Shown: positions 6,353-13,054, counted from the stretch's first letter. The stretch: 13,054 bases of DNA from 39-52-133 sp036523795 (GCA_036523795.1 DATDDN010000095.1:1-13054), one strand, 5' to 3'. The notes: a model not told the origin generated them from the letters alone. A program made the numbers and translations.

Positions 6353-9300
6353 GTGGTCGGCGCGCAACCGCGCGCTGGTGCTGCTGGCGACGCTGATGCT
6401 GATCGGCAGCGGCCTGTATGCCCTGCTGAAAACCCCGCTGGATGCGCTGCCCGACCTGTCCGACGTGCAGGTGATCGTCTACACCGATTACCCCGGCCAG
6501 GCGCCGCAGGTGGTGGAGGATCAGGTCACCTATCCGCTCACCACCGCGCTGCTGGCGGTGCCGCGCTCGCATGTGGTGCGCGGCTACTCCTTCTTCGGCA
6601 GCTCGTTCGTGTATGTGATCTTCGACGAAGGCACCGACATCTACTGGGCGCGCTCGCGCGTACTGGAATACCTCAACAGCGCCAGCGACAAGCTGCCGCG
6701 CGGGGTGACGCCCACGCTGGGGCCGGATGCCAGCGGCGTCGGCTGGATCTACCAGTACGTGATCACCGGTGCACAGCACACCCTGGCCGAGCTGCGCTCG
6801 ATCCAGGACTGGTATGTGCGCTACCAGCTGACCAAGGCGCCGGGTGTGGCCGAGGTGGCCAGCATCGGCGGTTTCGTCCAGCAATATCAGGTGACGGTGG
6901 ACCCGCGCCGACTGCAGGCCTACGGCATTCCGCTGGCGCGGGTGAGCGAGGTGATCCGCAACAGCAATCGTGACGTCGGCGGCCGCGCGCTGGAGCTGTC
7001 CGAGACCGAGTACATGGTGCGCGGCCGTGGCTACCTGCGCGGTATCAGTGATCTGGAGCAGCTGGTGCTGCGCAGTACGAAAGGAGTTCCGGTGCTGCTG
7101 CGCGACGTGGCGCGGGTGGAGCTGGTGCCGGACGAGCGGCGCGGCCTGGCCGAGCTCAACGGCGAGGGTGAAGCCGCCGGCGGCATTGCAGTGGCGCGCT
7201 ATGGCCAGAATGCGCTGGAAGTGATCGCCAACCTCAAGGCCAAGCTGGCCGAGCTGGCGCCGGGTCTGCCGCAGGGGGTGTCGGTGCAGGCGGTGTATGA
7301 CCGCTCCGAGCTGATCCAGCGGGCCATCGCCACACTCAAGTCCACCCTGCTGGAAGAGAGCCTGATCGTGGCGCTGGTGTGCCTGATCTTCCTGATGCAT
7401 GCGCGCAGCGCGCTGGTGGCCATCATCATGCTGCCGGTGGGAATCCTTACCAGCTTCATCGCCATGCGCTGGCTCGGTCTCAATTCCAACATCATGAGCC
7501 TGGGTGGCATCGCCATTGCCATGGGGGCGATGGTGGATGCGGCGATCGTGATGGTGGAGAACGCGCACAAGCACCTGGAACGGCTGGGCCCGGTCGCCCG
7601 GACAGAAGAGCGCATCGCTGCCATCGTTGCCGCGGGCAAGGAAGTTGGGCCGGCGCTGTTCTTCTCGCTGCTGATCATCACCGTGTCGTTCCTGCCGGTG
7701 TTCACCCTGGAGGCGCAGGAGGGCCGGATGTTTGCGCCGCTGGCCTACACCAAGACCTTTGCCATGGCCGCCGCCGCACTGCTGTCGGTGACACTGGTGC
7801 CGGTGCTGATGGTGTTGTTCATCCGCGGCCATATCCGGCCGGAGGCAGACAACCCGCTCAACCGCGGCATGATCGCCGCCTACCGGCCGCTGCTGGCCGC
7901 GGCGTTGCAGCGCAAGGGGATGGTGCTGCTGGGCGCGCTGCTGATGTTGGTGGCCACCGTTTATCCATGGCACAAGCTGGGCAGCGAATTCATGCCGCCG
8001 CTGAATGAAGGCACGCTGCTGTACATGCCGGCCTCATTGCCCGGCATGTCGGTGACCAAGGCGGCCGAACTGTTGCAGACGCAGGACCGCATCCTGAAGA
8101 GCTTCCCCGAGGTGGCCTCTGTGTATGGCAAGGCTGGGCGTGCGCAGACCGCCACCGACCCGGCGCCGCTGGAGATGTTCGAGACGGTGATCAACCTCAA
8201 GCCGGAACGCGACTGGCGCCCCGGCATGACGGTGGACAAGCTGATCGCCGAGATGGACCGTGCGATGCAGTTCCCCGGCGTGGCCAACTCGTGGACCATG
8301 CCGATCAAGGCGCGCATCGACATGCTCTCCACCGGCATTCGCACGCCGGTCGGTATCAAGGTATTCGGCAAGGATCTCAACGAACTGTCGCGGCTGGCGC
8401 GCGAGATCGAAGGCGTGGTGCGTCAGGTGCCGGGCACCTCCAGCGCCTACGCCGAGCGGCTGAACGGCGGCTATTACCTCAGCATCGAACCACGCCGCGA
8501 GCAACTGGCGCGCTACGGCCTTAACCCGGGCGAGCTGCAGGAAGTGGTGGCCACCGCGCTAGGCGGCGAGATGGTCACCACCCTGGTGGCCGGTCGCGAG
8601 CGCTATGCCGTCAGCGTGCGCTATCCGCGCGAGCTGCGCGATACGCCGCAGCAGATTGCCAGCCAGGTGCTGGTGCCCACGCCGGACGGCGCCATGCTGC
8701 CGCTGGGCCAGCTGGCCGAGGTCAAGCTGGAGCTGGGCCCGCCCAGCATCCGCACCGAAAACTCGCTGCTGTCCGCCTACATCTACGTGGACACGCGCGA
8801 GTCCGACCTCGGTCGCTTCGTTGCCCGCGCCCAGCAGGCGGTGAGTGCGCAGGTGCATTTCGCTCCCGGCTACTACATCAGCTGGAGCGGCCAGTTCGAA
8901 TACATGCAGCGCGCCGCAGCCAAATTGAAACTGGTGATCCCGCTCACTCTGGTGCTGATCTTCCTGCTGCTGTACCTGCAGTTCCGCCGCGTGACGGAAA
9001 GCCTGATCGTGATGTTGTCGGTGCCGTTCGCGCTGGTGGGCGGCGTGTGGCTGCTGTGGCTGCTGGGTTACAACCTGAGCGTGGCAGTGGCGGTGGGTTT
9101 CATCGCGCTGGCCGGCGTGGCGGCCGAGACCGGTGTGGTGATGCTGGTCTACCTCGACCATGCCTGGCAAGCGCGCCAGGGGCAGGGCATGGCCAATCTG
9201 GCGGGACTATACGAGGCGGTGATGCAGGGCGCGGCCGAGCGCGTGCGCCCAAAGATGATGACCGTCGCCGCCATCATGGCCGGCCTGCTGCCCATCCTGT

Positions 9301-9452
9301 GGAGCAGTGGCACCGGCTCGGAAGTGATGCGGCGCATCGCCGCGCCGATGGTGGGCGGCATGGTCACCTCCACCGTGCTGACGCTACTGGTGATTCCGGT
9401 AATCTACGTGCTGGTAAAAGAGGCGGAGCTCAGGCGTGCCAGAAATACGTGA
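6333..9452 (+). CDS. cusA: RND-family Cu(I)/Ag(I) efflux pump, inner-membrane subunit
   Basis: Proton-driven heavy-metal RND transporter that moves Cu(I)/Ag(I) from the periplasm or cytoplasm out through CusC. 1039 residues (E. coli CusA has 1047), expected to have 12 membrane helices and two large periplasmic loops. Metal site: Met565 (LLYMP), Met615 (PLEMFE) and Met664 (RIDMLS), spaced 50 and 49 residues exactly as E. coli Met573/623/672. Proton relay: Asp402 (MVDAAIVMVEN), Glu932 (AGVAAETGV) and Lys974 (RVRPKMM), matching Asp405/Glu939/Lys984. These residues support monovalent Cu/Ag rather than Zn/Co/Cd. Start at ATG 6333 with a GGGGGTGA ribosome site; an in-frame frame opening at 6258 runs back into cusB and is not needed. 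The loop after Glu932 is three residues shorter than in E. coli. Confidence 0.97.
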   Translation: MLTRLIEWSARNRALVLLATLMLIGSGLYALLKTPLDALPDLSDVQVIVYTDYPGQAPQVVEDQVTYPLTTALLAVPRSHVVRGYSFFGSSFVYVIFDEGTDIYWARSRVLEYLNSASDKLPRGVTPTLGPDASGVGWIYQYVITGAQHTLAELRSIQDWYVRYQLTKAPGVAEVASIGGFVQQYQVTVDPRRLQAYGIPLARVSEVIRNSNRDVGGRALELSETEYMVRGRGYLRGISDLEQLVLRSTKGVPVLLRDVARVELVPDERRGLAELNGEGEAAGGIAVARYGQNALEVIANLKAKLAELAPGLPQGVSVQAVYDRSELIQRAIATLKSTLLEESLIVALVCLIFLMHARSALVAIIMLPVGILTSFIAMRWLGLNSNIMSLGGIAIAMGAMVDAAIVMVENAHKHLERLGPVARTEERIAAIVAAGKEVGPALFFSLLIITVSFLPVFTLEAQEGRMFAPLAYTKTFAMAAAALLSVTLVPVLMVLFIRGHIRPEADNPLNRGMIAAYRPLLAAALQRKGMVLLGALLMLVATVYPWHKLGSEFMPPLNEGTLLYMPASLPGMSVTKAAELLQTQDRILKSFPEVASVYGKAGRAQTATDPAPLEMFETVINLKPERDWRPGMTVDKLIAEMDRAMQFPGVANSWTMPIKARIDMLSTGIRTPVGIKVFGKDLNELSRLAREIEGVVRQVPGTSSAYAERLNGGYYLSIEPRREQLARYGLNPGELQEVVATALGGEMVTTLVAGRERYAVSVRYPRELRDTPQQIASQVLVPTPDGAMLPLGQLAEVKLELGPPSIRTENSLLSAYIYVDTRESDLGRFVARAQQAVSAQVHFAPGYYISWSGQFEYMQRAAAKLKLVIPLTLVLIFLLLYLQFRRVTESLIVMLSVPFALVGGVWLLWLLGYNLSVAVAVGFIALAGVAAETGVVMLVYLDHAWQARQGQGMANLAGLYEAVMQGAAERVRPKMMTVAAIMAGLLPILWSSGTGSEVMRRIAAPMVGGMVTSTVLTLLVIPVIYVLVKEAELRRARNT

Positions 9453-9496
9453 AACAAAATCAAATGCAGATTCATTTAACCTGAAAGGAGCAAGCA

Positions 9497-9823
9497 ATGA
9501 AACATCAACTGATCGCAACCACCCTTCTGCTGACGCTGTTGGCCAGCCCGGCCTGGGCAGACAATCACGCACCCGCTGCGAAGGCGGCCGCTGCCACCCA
9601 CCAAGGCAGCGGCAAGGTGATTTCGATAGATCGCGACAAGCTGAAGGTGAAGCTGGAGCATGGCCCGATCGCCACGCTCAACTGGCCAGGCATGACCATG
9701 GATTTCAGCGTGACCCGCGCAGCCTTGCTGGACAAGCTGCAGCCGGGCACGCAGATCAGCTTTACCCTGGTGCCGGGCGACAGGCCTGGGCGCTGGGTGA
9801 TCGATCAAGTGTCGGTAAAGTGA
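9497..9823 (+). CDS. cusF: Periplasmic Cu(I)/Ag(I) chaperone CusF
   Basis: Small periplasmic metallochaperone that carries Cu(I)/Ag(I) to CusB/CusA. 108 residues: a signal peptide cut near Ala21 (PAWA/DN), then an Ala-rich linker and a five-stranded OB-like barrel. The binding site is intact: His55 (LEHGP), then NWPGMTM with Trp63, Met66 and Met68, the same set as His36/Trp44/Met47/Met49 of E. coli CusF. A strong AAAGGAG lies 6 nt before the ATG. The gene follows cusA after an AT-rich 44-bp gap. It comes last here, whereas in E. coli the order is cusCFBA. Confidence 0.95.
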   Translation: MKHQLIATTLLLTLLASPAWADNHAPAAKAAAATHQGSGKVISIDRDKLKVKLEHGPIATLNWPGMTMDFSVTRAALLDKLQPGTQISFTLVPGDRPGRWVIDQVSVK

Positions 9824-9828
9824 GATGT

Positions 9829-9858
9829 GCGGGGATAGGAGTCATGGACGGTCCCCGC
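9829..9858. repeat. Weak hairpin after cusF
   Basis: GCGGGGA (9829-9835) and TCCCCGC (9852-9858) form a perfect 7-bp stem with a 16-nt loop just after the cusF stop. It is followed by TCTGTGC, not a T-run. It may help end the cus transcript, since the genes on either side converge here, but it is not a clear intrinsic terminator. Confidence 0.35.
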
Positions 9859-9940
9859 TCTGTGCATGATCTGGTGACCTGGCATCGCGGTGCAACCCGC
9901 CGCTCTGACAGAATTGCCGGTGACCCGGGGCGGACGGGAA

Positions 9941-9960
9941 TCAGCCGAACAGGCGGCTGA
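9941..9960 (-). repeat. Hairpin over the hemerythrin stop codon
   Basis: TCAGCCG (9941-9947) and CGGCTGA (9954-9960) form a perfect 7-bp stem with a 6-nt loop that contains the last codons and the TGA. Downstream on the minus strand only two T residues follow, so termination would be weak. It may instead slow 3' exonucleases. Confidence 0.35.
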
Positions 9961-10393
9961 AGAAGCCCTTCTTGCGCTCGACGAATGAATCGATGTGCAG
10001 GTTGTCCTTGACCGATTTGACGTAGTCCATGTCATCGCGCTGGATATGGTGTTTCAGCCAGGTGACCAGCATGACGTTGAGCTCTTCGGAAATGTTCTCC
10101 CCCTTGTCACAGCGTTCACGAAAGTCGTTCACGCGCTTGACGAACAGCTCGTGCACCTTCTTGTGCGCACTCAACATGGGGTAATGGGCTTCTTCCTGCA
10201 GATTTTCCTCAAAGGCAAAATGCGACAGGGTGTAATCAACCAGGCCATCGATGACTTTGCGAATCTCTTCCTTTTCGTGGCCGCTGGTGCGCGCGTCGTG
10301 CAGCTGATTGATGTAATCGACGATGCGGCGGTGCTGCTGGTCGATTACATCCAGACCAGTATCCCACTCCGTGGTCCAGGTGATTCTTGTCAT
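9941..10393 (-). CDS. Bacteriohemerythrin (O2-binding diiron protein)
   Basis: Single-domain cytoplasmic hemerythrin of 150 residues that binds O2 reversibly at a diiron centre. In other bacteria such proteins store, deliver or sense oxygen. All seven ligands of the family are present: His21 (DQQH), His58 and Glu62 (HFAFEE), His77 and His81 (HKKVH), His116 and Asp121 (KHHIQRDD). These match His22/58, Glu62, His77/81, His117 and Asp122 of the Methylococcus protein within one residue. The C-terminus adds about 25 residues ending in a basic/aromatic tail (ERKKGFFSRLFG). No membrane helix or signalling domain is fused. A strong GGGAGG lies 7 nt before the ATG. It has its own 199-bp upstream region with an FNR-type site, so expression probably rises at low oxygen. 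Confidence 0.95.
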   Translation of the reverse strand: MTRITWTTEWDTGLDVIDQQHRRIVDYINQLHDARTSGHEKEEIRKVIDGLVDYTLSHFAFEENLQEEAHYPMLSAHKKVHELFVKRVNDFRERCDKGENISEELNVMLVTWLKHHIQRDDMDYVKSVKDNLHIDSFVERKKGFFSRLFG

Positions 10394-10467
10394 GGTATTA
10401 CCTCCCTTGTGAAGATTACCTTAGCTTATGTAACAACTATCAAAATGCGGATGCAAGCGGACGCAGG

Positions 10468-10473
10468 ATGCTA
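10468..10473 (-). promoter_or_regulatory. Probable -10 box of the hemerythrin promoter
   Basis: TAGCAT on the minus strand matches four of six -10 consensus bases. It would set the start of transcription near 10461, giving a leader of about 67 nt. The FNR-type site is then centred near -40.5, the spacing of class II activated promoters, which usually lack a good -35, as here. Confidence 0.45.
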
Positions 10474-10494
10474 ATGGACACAAGCAACAGGGTC

Positions 10495-10508
10495 TTGATG
10501 TAAATCAA
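10495..10508. promoter_or_regulatory. FNR/ANR-type binding site
   Basis: TTGATGTAAATCAA is a perfect match to the FNR-family consensus TTGAT-N4-ATCAA. It lies 102 bp before the hemerythrin start codon, in a tandem intergenic region whose genes both run on the minus strand, so the hemerythrin is the natural target. FNR, ANR, DNR and NnrR regulators share this half-site, so oxygen or nitric-oxide control cannot be told apart from sequence alone. Confidence 0.8.
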
Positions 10509-10532
10509 ACAAGAACCGAGTAATTTAAGCAG

Positions 10533-10568
10533 GCGGCAGGAGTAATTCTAGCCGCATATTTGAAATAT
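10533..10568 (-). repeat. Two short inverted repeats after the tautomerase gene
   Basis: Reading the minus strand after the tautomerase stop, ATATTT and AAATAT (10556-10568, 1-nt centre) are followed directly by GCGGC and GCCGC (10533-10555, 13-nt loop). Together they may form the end of the rsmE-tautomerase transcript, but there is no clean T-run. The AT-rich dyad could also be a protein site. Confidence 0.25.
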
Positions 10569-10592
10569 AGGCTGGCGAATTCTGATTTGCAA

Positions 10593-10778
10593 TCAATCTT
10601 CGTCCAGCAACTTGCCCGCGATCGCCCAGTTCTCGTCGGGCAGCTCATCGAAGGCGATGTAGGTATAGGAAGCCGGCTTGTGCGCGATGCGCTCCAGCGT
10701 GTCGGTGATTTCTTCGGCGATCTTGGCCTTCTGTTCACGGCTCAGGCTGCCGGCGATACGGATGTTGACGTAGGGCAT
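10593..10778 (-). CDS. 4-oxalocrotonate tautomerase-family protein
   Basis: Small tautomerase-superfamily enzyme (61 residues, the usual 4-OT size) expected to work as a hexamer or trimer of dimers. Seen: the N-terminal MPYVNI, where Pro2 becomes the catalytic N-terminal proline after Met removal, the REQKAKIAEEITDTL helix and a C-terminal ENWAIAG strand. An Arg stands at position 7, but the Arg11 of classical 4-OT is replaced (SLSREQ region), so the natural substrate may differ from oxalocrotonate. No aromatic-degradation genes are nearby. GGAG stands 5 nt before the ATG. The gene starts 24 bp after the rsmE stop and is very likely co-transcribed with it. Confidence 0.88.
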   Translation of the reverse strand: MPYVNIRIAGSLSREQKAKIAEEITDTLERIAHKPASYTYIAFDELPDENWAIAGKLLDED

Positions 10779-10802
10779 GGTTTCTCCAGTTGGTTGCAGT
10801 GG

Positions 10803-11540
10803 TCAGTTGAAGTCGCCCCACAACATCTGCAGGGCGGTGATGCCGGCCATGGCGGCGGTTTCGGTACGCAGCACGCGGGGGCCCAGCAGGACGGGCTGGA
10901 AGCCCGCGCGCAGCGCCATAGCGACTTCTTCCGCGCTGAAGCCGCCCTCCGGCCCGATCAGCAGGGTGGCCTGCCCGCAGGGCTTGGGCTGGGACTGCAG
11001 CGAGCTGGCGCCATCGGGCAGAAGGATGAAACGGCTGCCGGGCTGGGTGTACTGCTGCTCCAGCCAGTGGCTGAACTCCTGCGGCGCATGCACCTGCGGC
11101 AGCAGGTTGCGTCCGCTCTGTTCGCACGCGGAAACGATAACGGCGCGCCAGTGCTCGGTGCGTTTCTCGGCGCGCTCTGCCGTCAGCCTGGCCACGCTGC
11201 GCTGCGTCTGCACCGGCTGGATTTCGCTGGCGCCCAGCTCGGTGGCCTTCTGCACGATCCAGTCCATCTTCTCGCTGCTGCTCATCGCCTGTACAAGGGT
11301 GATGTGCAGGGGCGTGGGGGAATCGGGTGCGAGGTGATGCAGGCGGTCGAGCGTGACGCGCTTGCCGCTGATGCTGAGGATGACGGCGTCGCACGCGCTG
11401 CCGCTGCCATCGAACAGCTGTACCGCATCCCCTTCACGCAAACGTAACACTCGGGTGGCGTGATGGGCTGCGTCGTCCGGCAGGTCAAAGGGCGCACTGG
11501 CGGGCAGCGGGGGCGGGGCGTAAAAGCGCGGAGCGGACAT
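10803..11540 (-). CDS. rsmE: 16S rRNA (uracil-1498-N3)-methyltransferase
   Basis: Methylates N3 of U1498 in 16S rRNA of the assembled 30S subunit, using S-adenosylmethionine. 245 residues, the family's length. Seen: an N-terminal PUA-like RNA-binding domain beginning PRFYAP, HHATRVLRLREGD (26-38), EKMDWIVQKATELG (90-103), then the SPOUT-knot SAM site with IGPEGGF (195-201) and LGPRVLRTETA (219-229). The PRFY start is typical, so ATG at 11540 is used although no clear Shine-Dalgarno precedes it. It is divergent from the thioredoxin-fold gene across a 75-bp AT-rich region. Confidence 0.96.
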   Translation of the reverse strand: MSAPRFYAPPPLPASAPFDLPDDAAHHATRVLRLREGDAVQLFDGSGSACDAVILSISGKRVTLDRLHHLAPDSPTPLHITLVQAMSSSEKMDWIVQKATELGASEIQPVQTQRSVARLTAERAEKRTEHWRAVIVSACEQSGRNLLPQVHAPQEFSHWLEQQYTQPGSRFILLPDGASSLQSQPKPCGQATLLIGPEGGFSAEEVAMALRAGFQPVLLGPRVLRTETAAMAGITALQMLWGDFN

Positions 11541-11615
11541 GGGTATGCGTTCTAGTGGGTGCGTGGGCGTGATAATATAACGCTCATAATTTATTTCGCT
11601 TCAGGAGCAAATTGT
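11541..11615. promoter_or_regulatory. Divergent promoter region, rsmE / thioredoxin-fold gene
   Basis: An AT-rich patch (11571-11598) in otherwise GC-rich DNA. On the plus strand TATAAC (11576-11581) and CATAAT (11585-11590) are possible -10 boxes for the gene at 11616. The minus strand of the same patch offers TATATT/TATTAT for rsmE. No convincing -35 was found for either. The placement supports a shared divergent promoter; the exact elements are uncertain. Confidence 0.35.
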
Positions 11616-12173
11616 ATGGTGAGTTTACAGCCGCCGGTGTGCAATTTTGGCTGGAAGGCGCGCGCGTTTGATCTGCCGGGTGTGGATGGCAGGCGCCACA
11701 CGCTGGAAAGCGCAATGGGCAAGAATGGCCTGCTGGTGATGTTTATCTGCAACCACTGCCCGTACGTCAAATCCATCCGCGACCGCATCATCCGCGATAC
11801 ACGCGAGCTGCAGCAATACGGCATCAACAGCATCGCCATCATGTCGAACGACCCGGCCGACTATGCGGAGGACTCCTTCGACAACATGAAGAAGGTGGCG
11901 CAGGAATTCGGCTATCCCTTCCCCTATGTGTGGGACGAGACACAGCAGATCGCCAAGGATTATGGCGCCGTGTGTACGCCTGATTTCTTCGGTTTCAACG
12001 CAAACCTGGAGCTGCAGTACCGCGGACGCCTGGATGCCTCGCGCAAGGAGGCAGTGGCGGACGCGCCCCGTGACCTGTTCAACGCCATGGTGCAGGTGGC
12101 GAAGACCGGCAGGGGCCCGGCTGAGCAGATCGCCAGCATGGGCTGTTCGATCAAATGGAAAAACGAAGCGTGA
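11616..12173 (+). CDS. Thioredoxin-fold protein of the peroxiredoxin-like (PRX_like1) group
   Basis: Probable thiol-disulfide or peroxide-linked redox protein, cytoplasmic: no signal peptide is seen. 185 residues with a thioredoxin/AhpC-TSA fold: FICNHCPYVKSIRD, with Cys45 and Cys48 forming a CNHC motif at the start of the first helix, SNDPADYAEDS in the middle, and CTPDFFGF carrying the expected cis-proline. Other Cys are at 9 and near the C-terminus (MGCS). The CxxC pair suggests disulfide exchange rather than classical peroxidase action, but the natural substrate of this group is not established. Start at ATG 11616 with AGGAG 8 nt before it; the in-frame extension back to 11559 has no ribosome site. 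The stop overlaps the next gene. Confidence 0.88.
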   Translation: MVSLQPPVCNFGWKARAFDLPGVDGRRHTLESAMGKNGLLVMFICNHCPYVKSIRDRIIRDTRELQQYGINSIAIMSNDPADYAEDSFDNMKKVAQEFGYPFPYVWDETQQIAKDYGAVCTPDFFGFNANLELQYRGRLDASRKEAVADAPRDLFNAMVQVAKTGRGPAEQIASMGCSIKWKNEA

Positions 12174-13012
12174 GGATCGCCGACGATCAGGCGGCCCCCT
12201 CGATGAGCGCCGTGCTGCGCGCCATCGTGGCCGCGGTGAAGCTGGTGGCGGCGGAAGAGATCATGCCGCGCTACATGAAGGTTGCGCACCAGCGCAAGAG
12301 CGATGGCAGCCTGTGCACCGAGGCGGACATTGCCGCGCAGGAAGCGCTCTCGCGCAAGCTGCAGGCGATCATGAATGTGCCGGTGCTGGGCGAGGAAATG
12401 AACGGTGCCGTGCAGAACGAGATGTGGGGAGACGGCCATCAGGACATGTGGTGCATAGATCCGATCGATGGCACCTCCAACTTTGTGCGCGGCCTGCCCT
12501 ATTTCTCCGTATCGGTCGCGCTGATCCGTAATGGCATCAGCACGCTGGGCGTCGTGTATGACCCGGTGGCCGACGAGGCGTTTGCCGCCGAGCGCGGTCG
12601 CGGCGCTTTCCTCAATGGCATACGCCTGATGCGCCGCGGCGTGGCAAGGAACCTGTCAGAGGCGCTGGCCAATGTCGATCTGAAACGGCTTGACAGCAAG
12701 CTGGCGGCAAAGCTCGCCAGCCACCCGCCGTTTGCGTCGCAGCGCAACTTTGGCGCCAGCACGCTGGACTGGTGTTACACCGCGGCCGGCCGTTACGACG
12801 TGTATCTGCACGGCGGCCAGAAGCTGTGGGATTACGCCGCCGGGATGCTGATCCTGCGCGAGTCGGGCGGCCAGGCGTGCTGCATCGACAATGACGATTT
12901 CACGCAGGCCAACATCTGGCAGCGTTCGGTGATCGCGGCACGCGAACAGAAGTTGTTCGACGAATGGAAACGCTGGGTGCGTGCGGCAGTCGTCAAGGGA
13001 GAAAATTCTTGA
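12155..13012 (+). CDS. Inositol-monophosphatase-family phosphatase
   Basis: Mg2+-dependent, Li+-sensitive-type sugar or inositol phosphatase. Family members act on inositol-1-phosphate, histidinol-phosphate, fructose-1,6-bisphosphate or PAP, and the substrate cannot be chosen from sequence. 285 residues with the full metal site: KSDGS..TEAD (48-58), GEEMN with Glu80/81, WCIDPIDGTSNF with Asp102 and Asp105, and WDYAAGM with Asp226. The start is uncertain. ATG 12155 overlaps the previous gene by 19 bp, GTG 12170 overlaps its stop by 4 bp, and ATG 12203 best fits the usual family N-terminus. None has a strong Shine-Dalgarno, so coupling to the upstream gene is likely. The stop overlaps the trkA start. 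Confidence 0.9.
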   Translation: MEKRSVRIADDQAAPSMSAVLRAIVAAVKLVAAEEIMPRYMKVAHQRKSDGSLCTEADIAAQEALSRKLQAIMNVPVLGEEMNGAVQNEMWGDGHQDMWCIDPIDGTSNFVRGLPYFSVSVALIRNGISTLGVVYDPVADEAFAAERGRGAFLNGIRLMRRGVARNLSEALANVDLKRLDSKLAAKLASHPPFASQRNFGASTLDWCYTAAGRYDVYLHGGQKLWDYAAGMLILRESGGQACCIDNDDFTQANIWQRSVIAAREQKLFDEWKRWVRAAVVKGENS

Positions 13013-13054
13013 AAATATTGATACTCGGCGCGGGGCAGGTCGGATCCACCGTCG
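13009..13054 (+). CDS. trkA: Trk potassium-uptake protein TrkA, first 15 codons only
   Basis: Only the N-terminus is inside the window: MKILILGAGQVGSTV with TTG read as Met. This is the first strand and glycine loop (GAGQVG) of a Rossmann-type RCK-N domain, and the wording is that of TrkA, the cytoplasmic NAD-binding regulator of the Trk K+ channel. GGGAG stands 7 nt before the TTG. The start overlaps the previous stop as TTGA, so the gene is coupled to the phosphatase. With so few residues, another Rossmann protein remains possible. Confidence 0.75.
   Translation, partial: MKILILGAGQVGSTV

Noticed and set aside
4988..7973. Long minus-strand frames opposite cusB and cusA (459 and 579 codons)
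   Set aside because: His/Gln/Arg-rich shadows of the plus-strand efflux genes, with no ribosome sites or domains.
9436..9960. Plus-strand frame of 174 codons over the cusA end and cusF
   Set aside because: Out of frame with CusF, whose metal-site residues and signal peptide are clear; no matching domain.

Overview
The window is a GC-rich, densely coded stretch of chromosome. It holds ten complete genes, one further small secreted-protein gene and two genes cut by the window ends. Protein likeness and gene content (YggX, class-I polyphosphate kinase, fused ArgA, bacteriohemerythrin, Cus-type efflux) point to a betaproteobacterium. I lean towards the Nitrosomonadales/Gallionellaceae side, but that is inference and no rRNA or marker gene settles it. 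No tRNA, rRNA, insertion sequence, phage gene or CRISPR array was seen.

Layout. Positions 1-3266 (minus strand) carry argA (N-acetylglutamate synthase), then yggX (Fe(II)-trafficking protein), then ppk (polyphosphate kinase, 3' end missing). A 107-bp divergent region with nested inverted repeats separates argA from a plus-strand block at 3374-9823. That block encodes a small secreted Cys/Met-rich protein of unknown function followed by cusC, cusB, cusA and cusF. Together these make a complete periplasm-to-outside Cu(I)/Ag(I) efflux pump with its periplasmic chaperone. CusA keeps the three metal-binding methionines at exactly the spacing of the E. coli protein, CusB carries the N-terminal metal-binding segment, and CusF keeps its His/Trp/Met/Met site. 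No regulator of the pump lies in the window.

Positions 9941-11540 (minus strand) carry rsmE (16S rRNA methyltransferase) with a 4-oxalocrotonate tautomerase-like gene close behind. A bacteriohemerythrin follows with its own promoter region, which contains a perfect FNR/ANR-type palindrome correctly placed for activation under low oxygen. Positions 11616-13054 (plus strand) carry a thioredoxin-fold protein with a CNHC motif, an inositol-monophosphatase-family enzyme, and the first codons of trkA (K+ uptake). Each of these genes overlaps the next at its stop/start, suggesting one translationally coupled operon.

The most interesting points are the unknown Cys/Met-rich protein at the head of the cus cluster, the two stacked hairpins between it and cusC, and the FNR-type promoter of the hemerythrin. 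Most of the rest is ordinary housekeeping or stress-resistance content.
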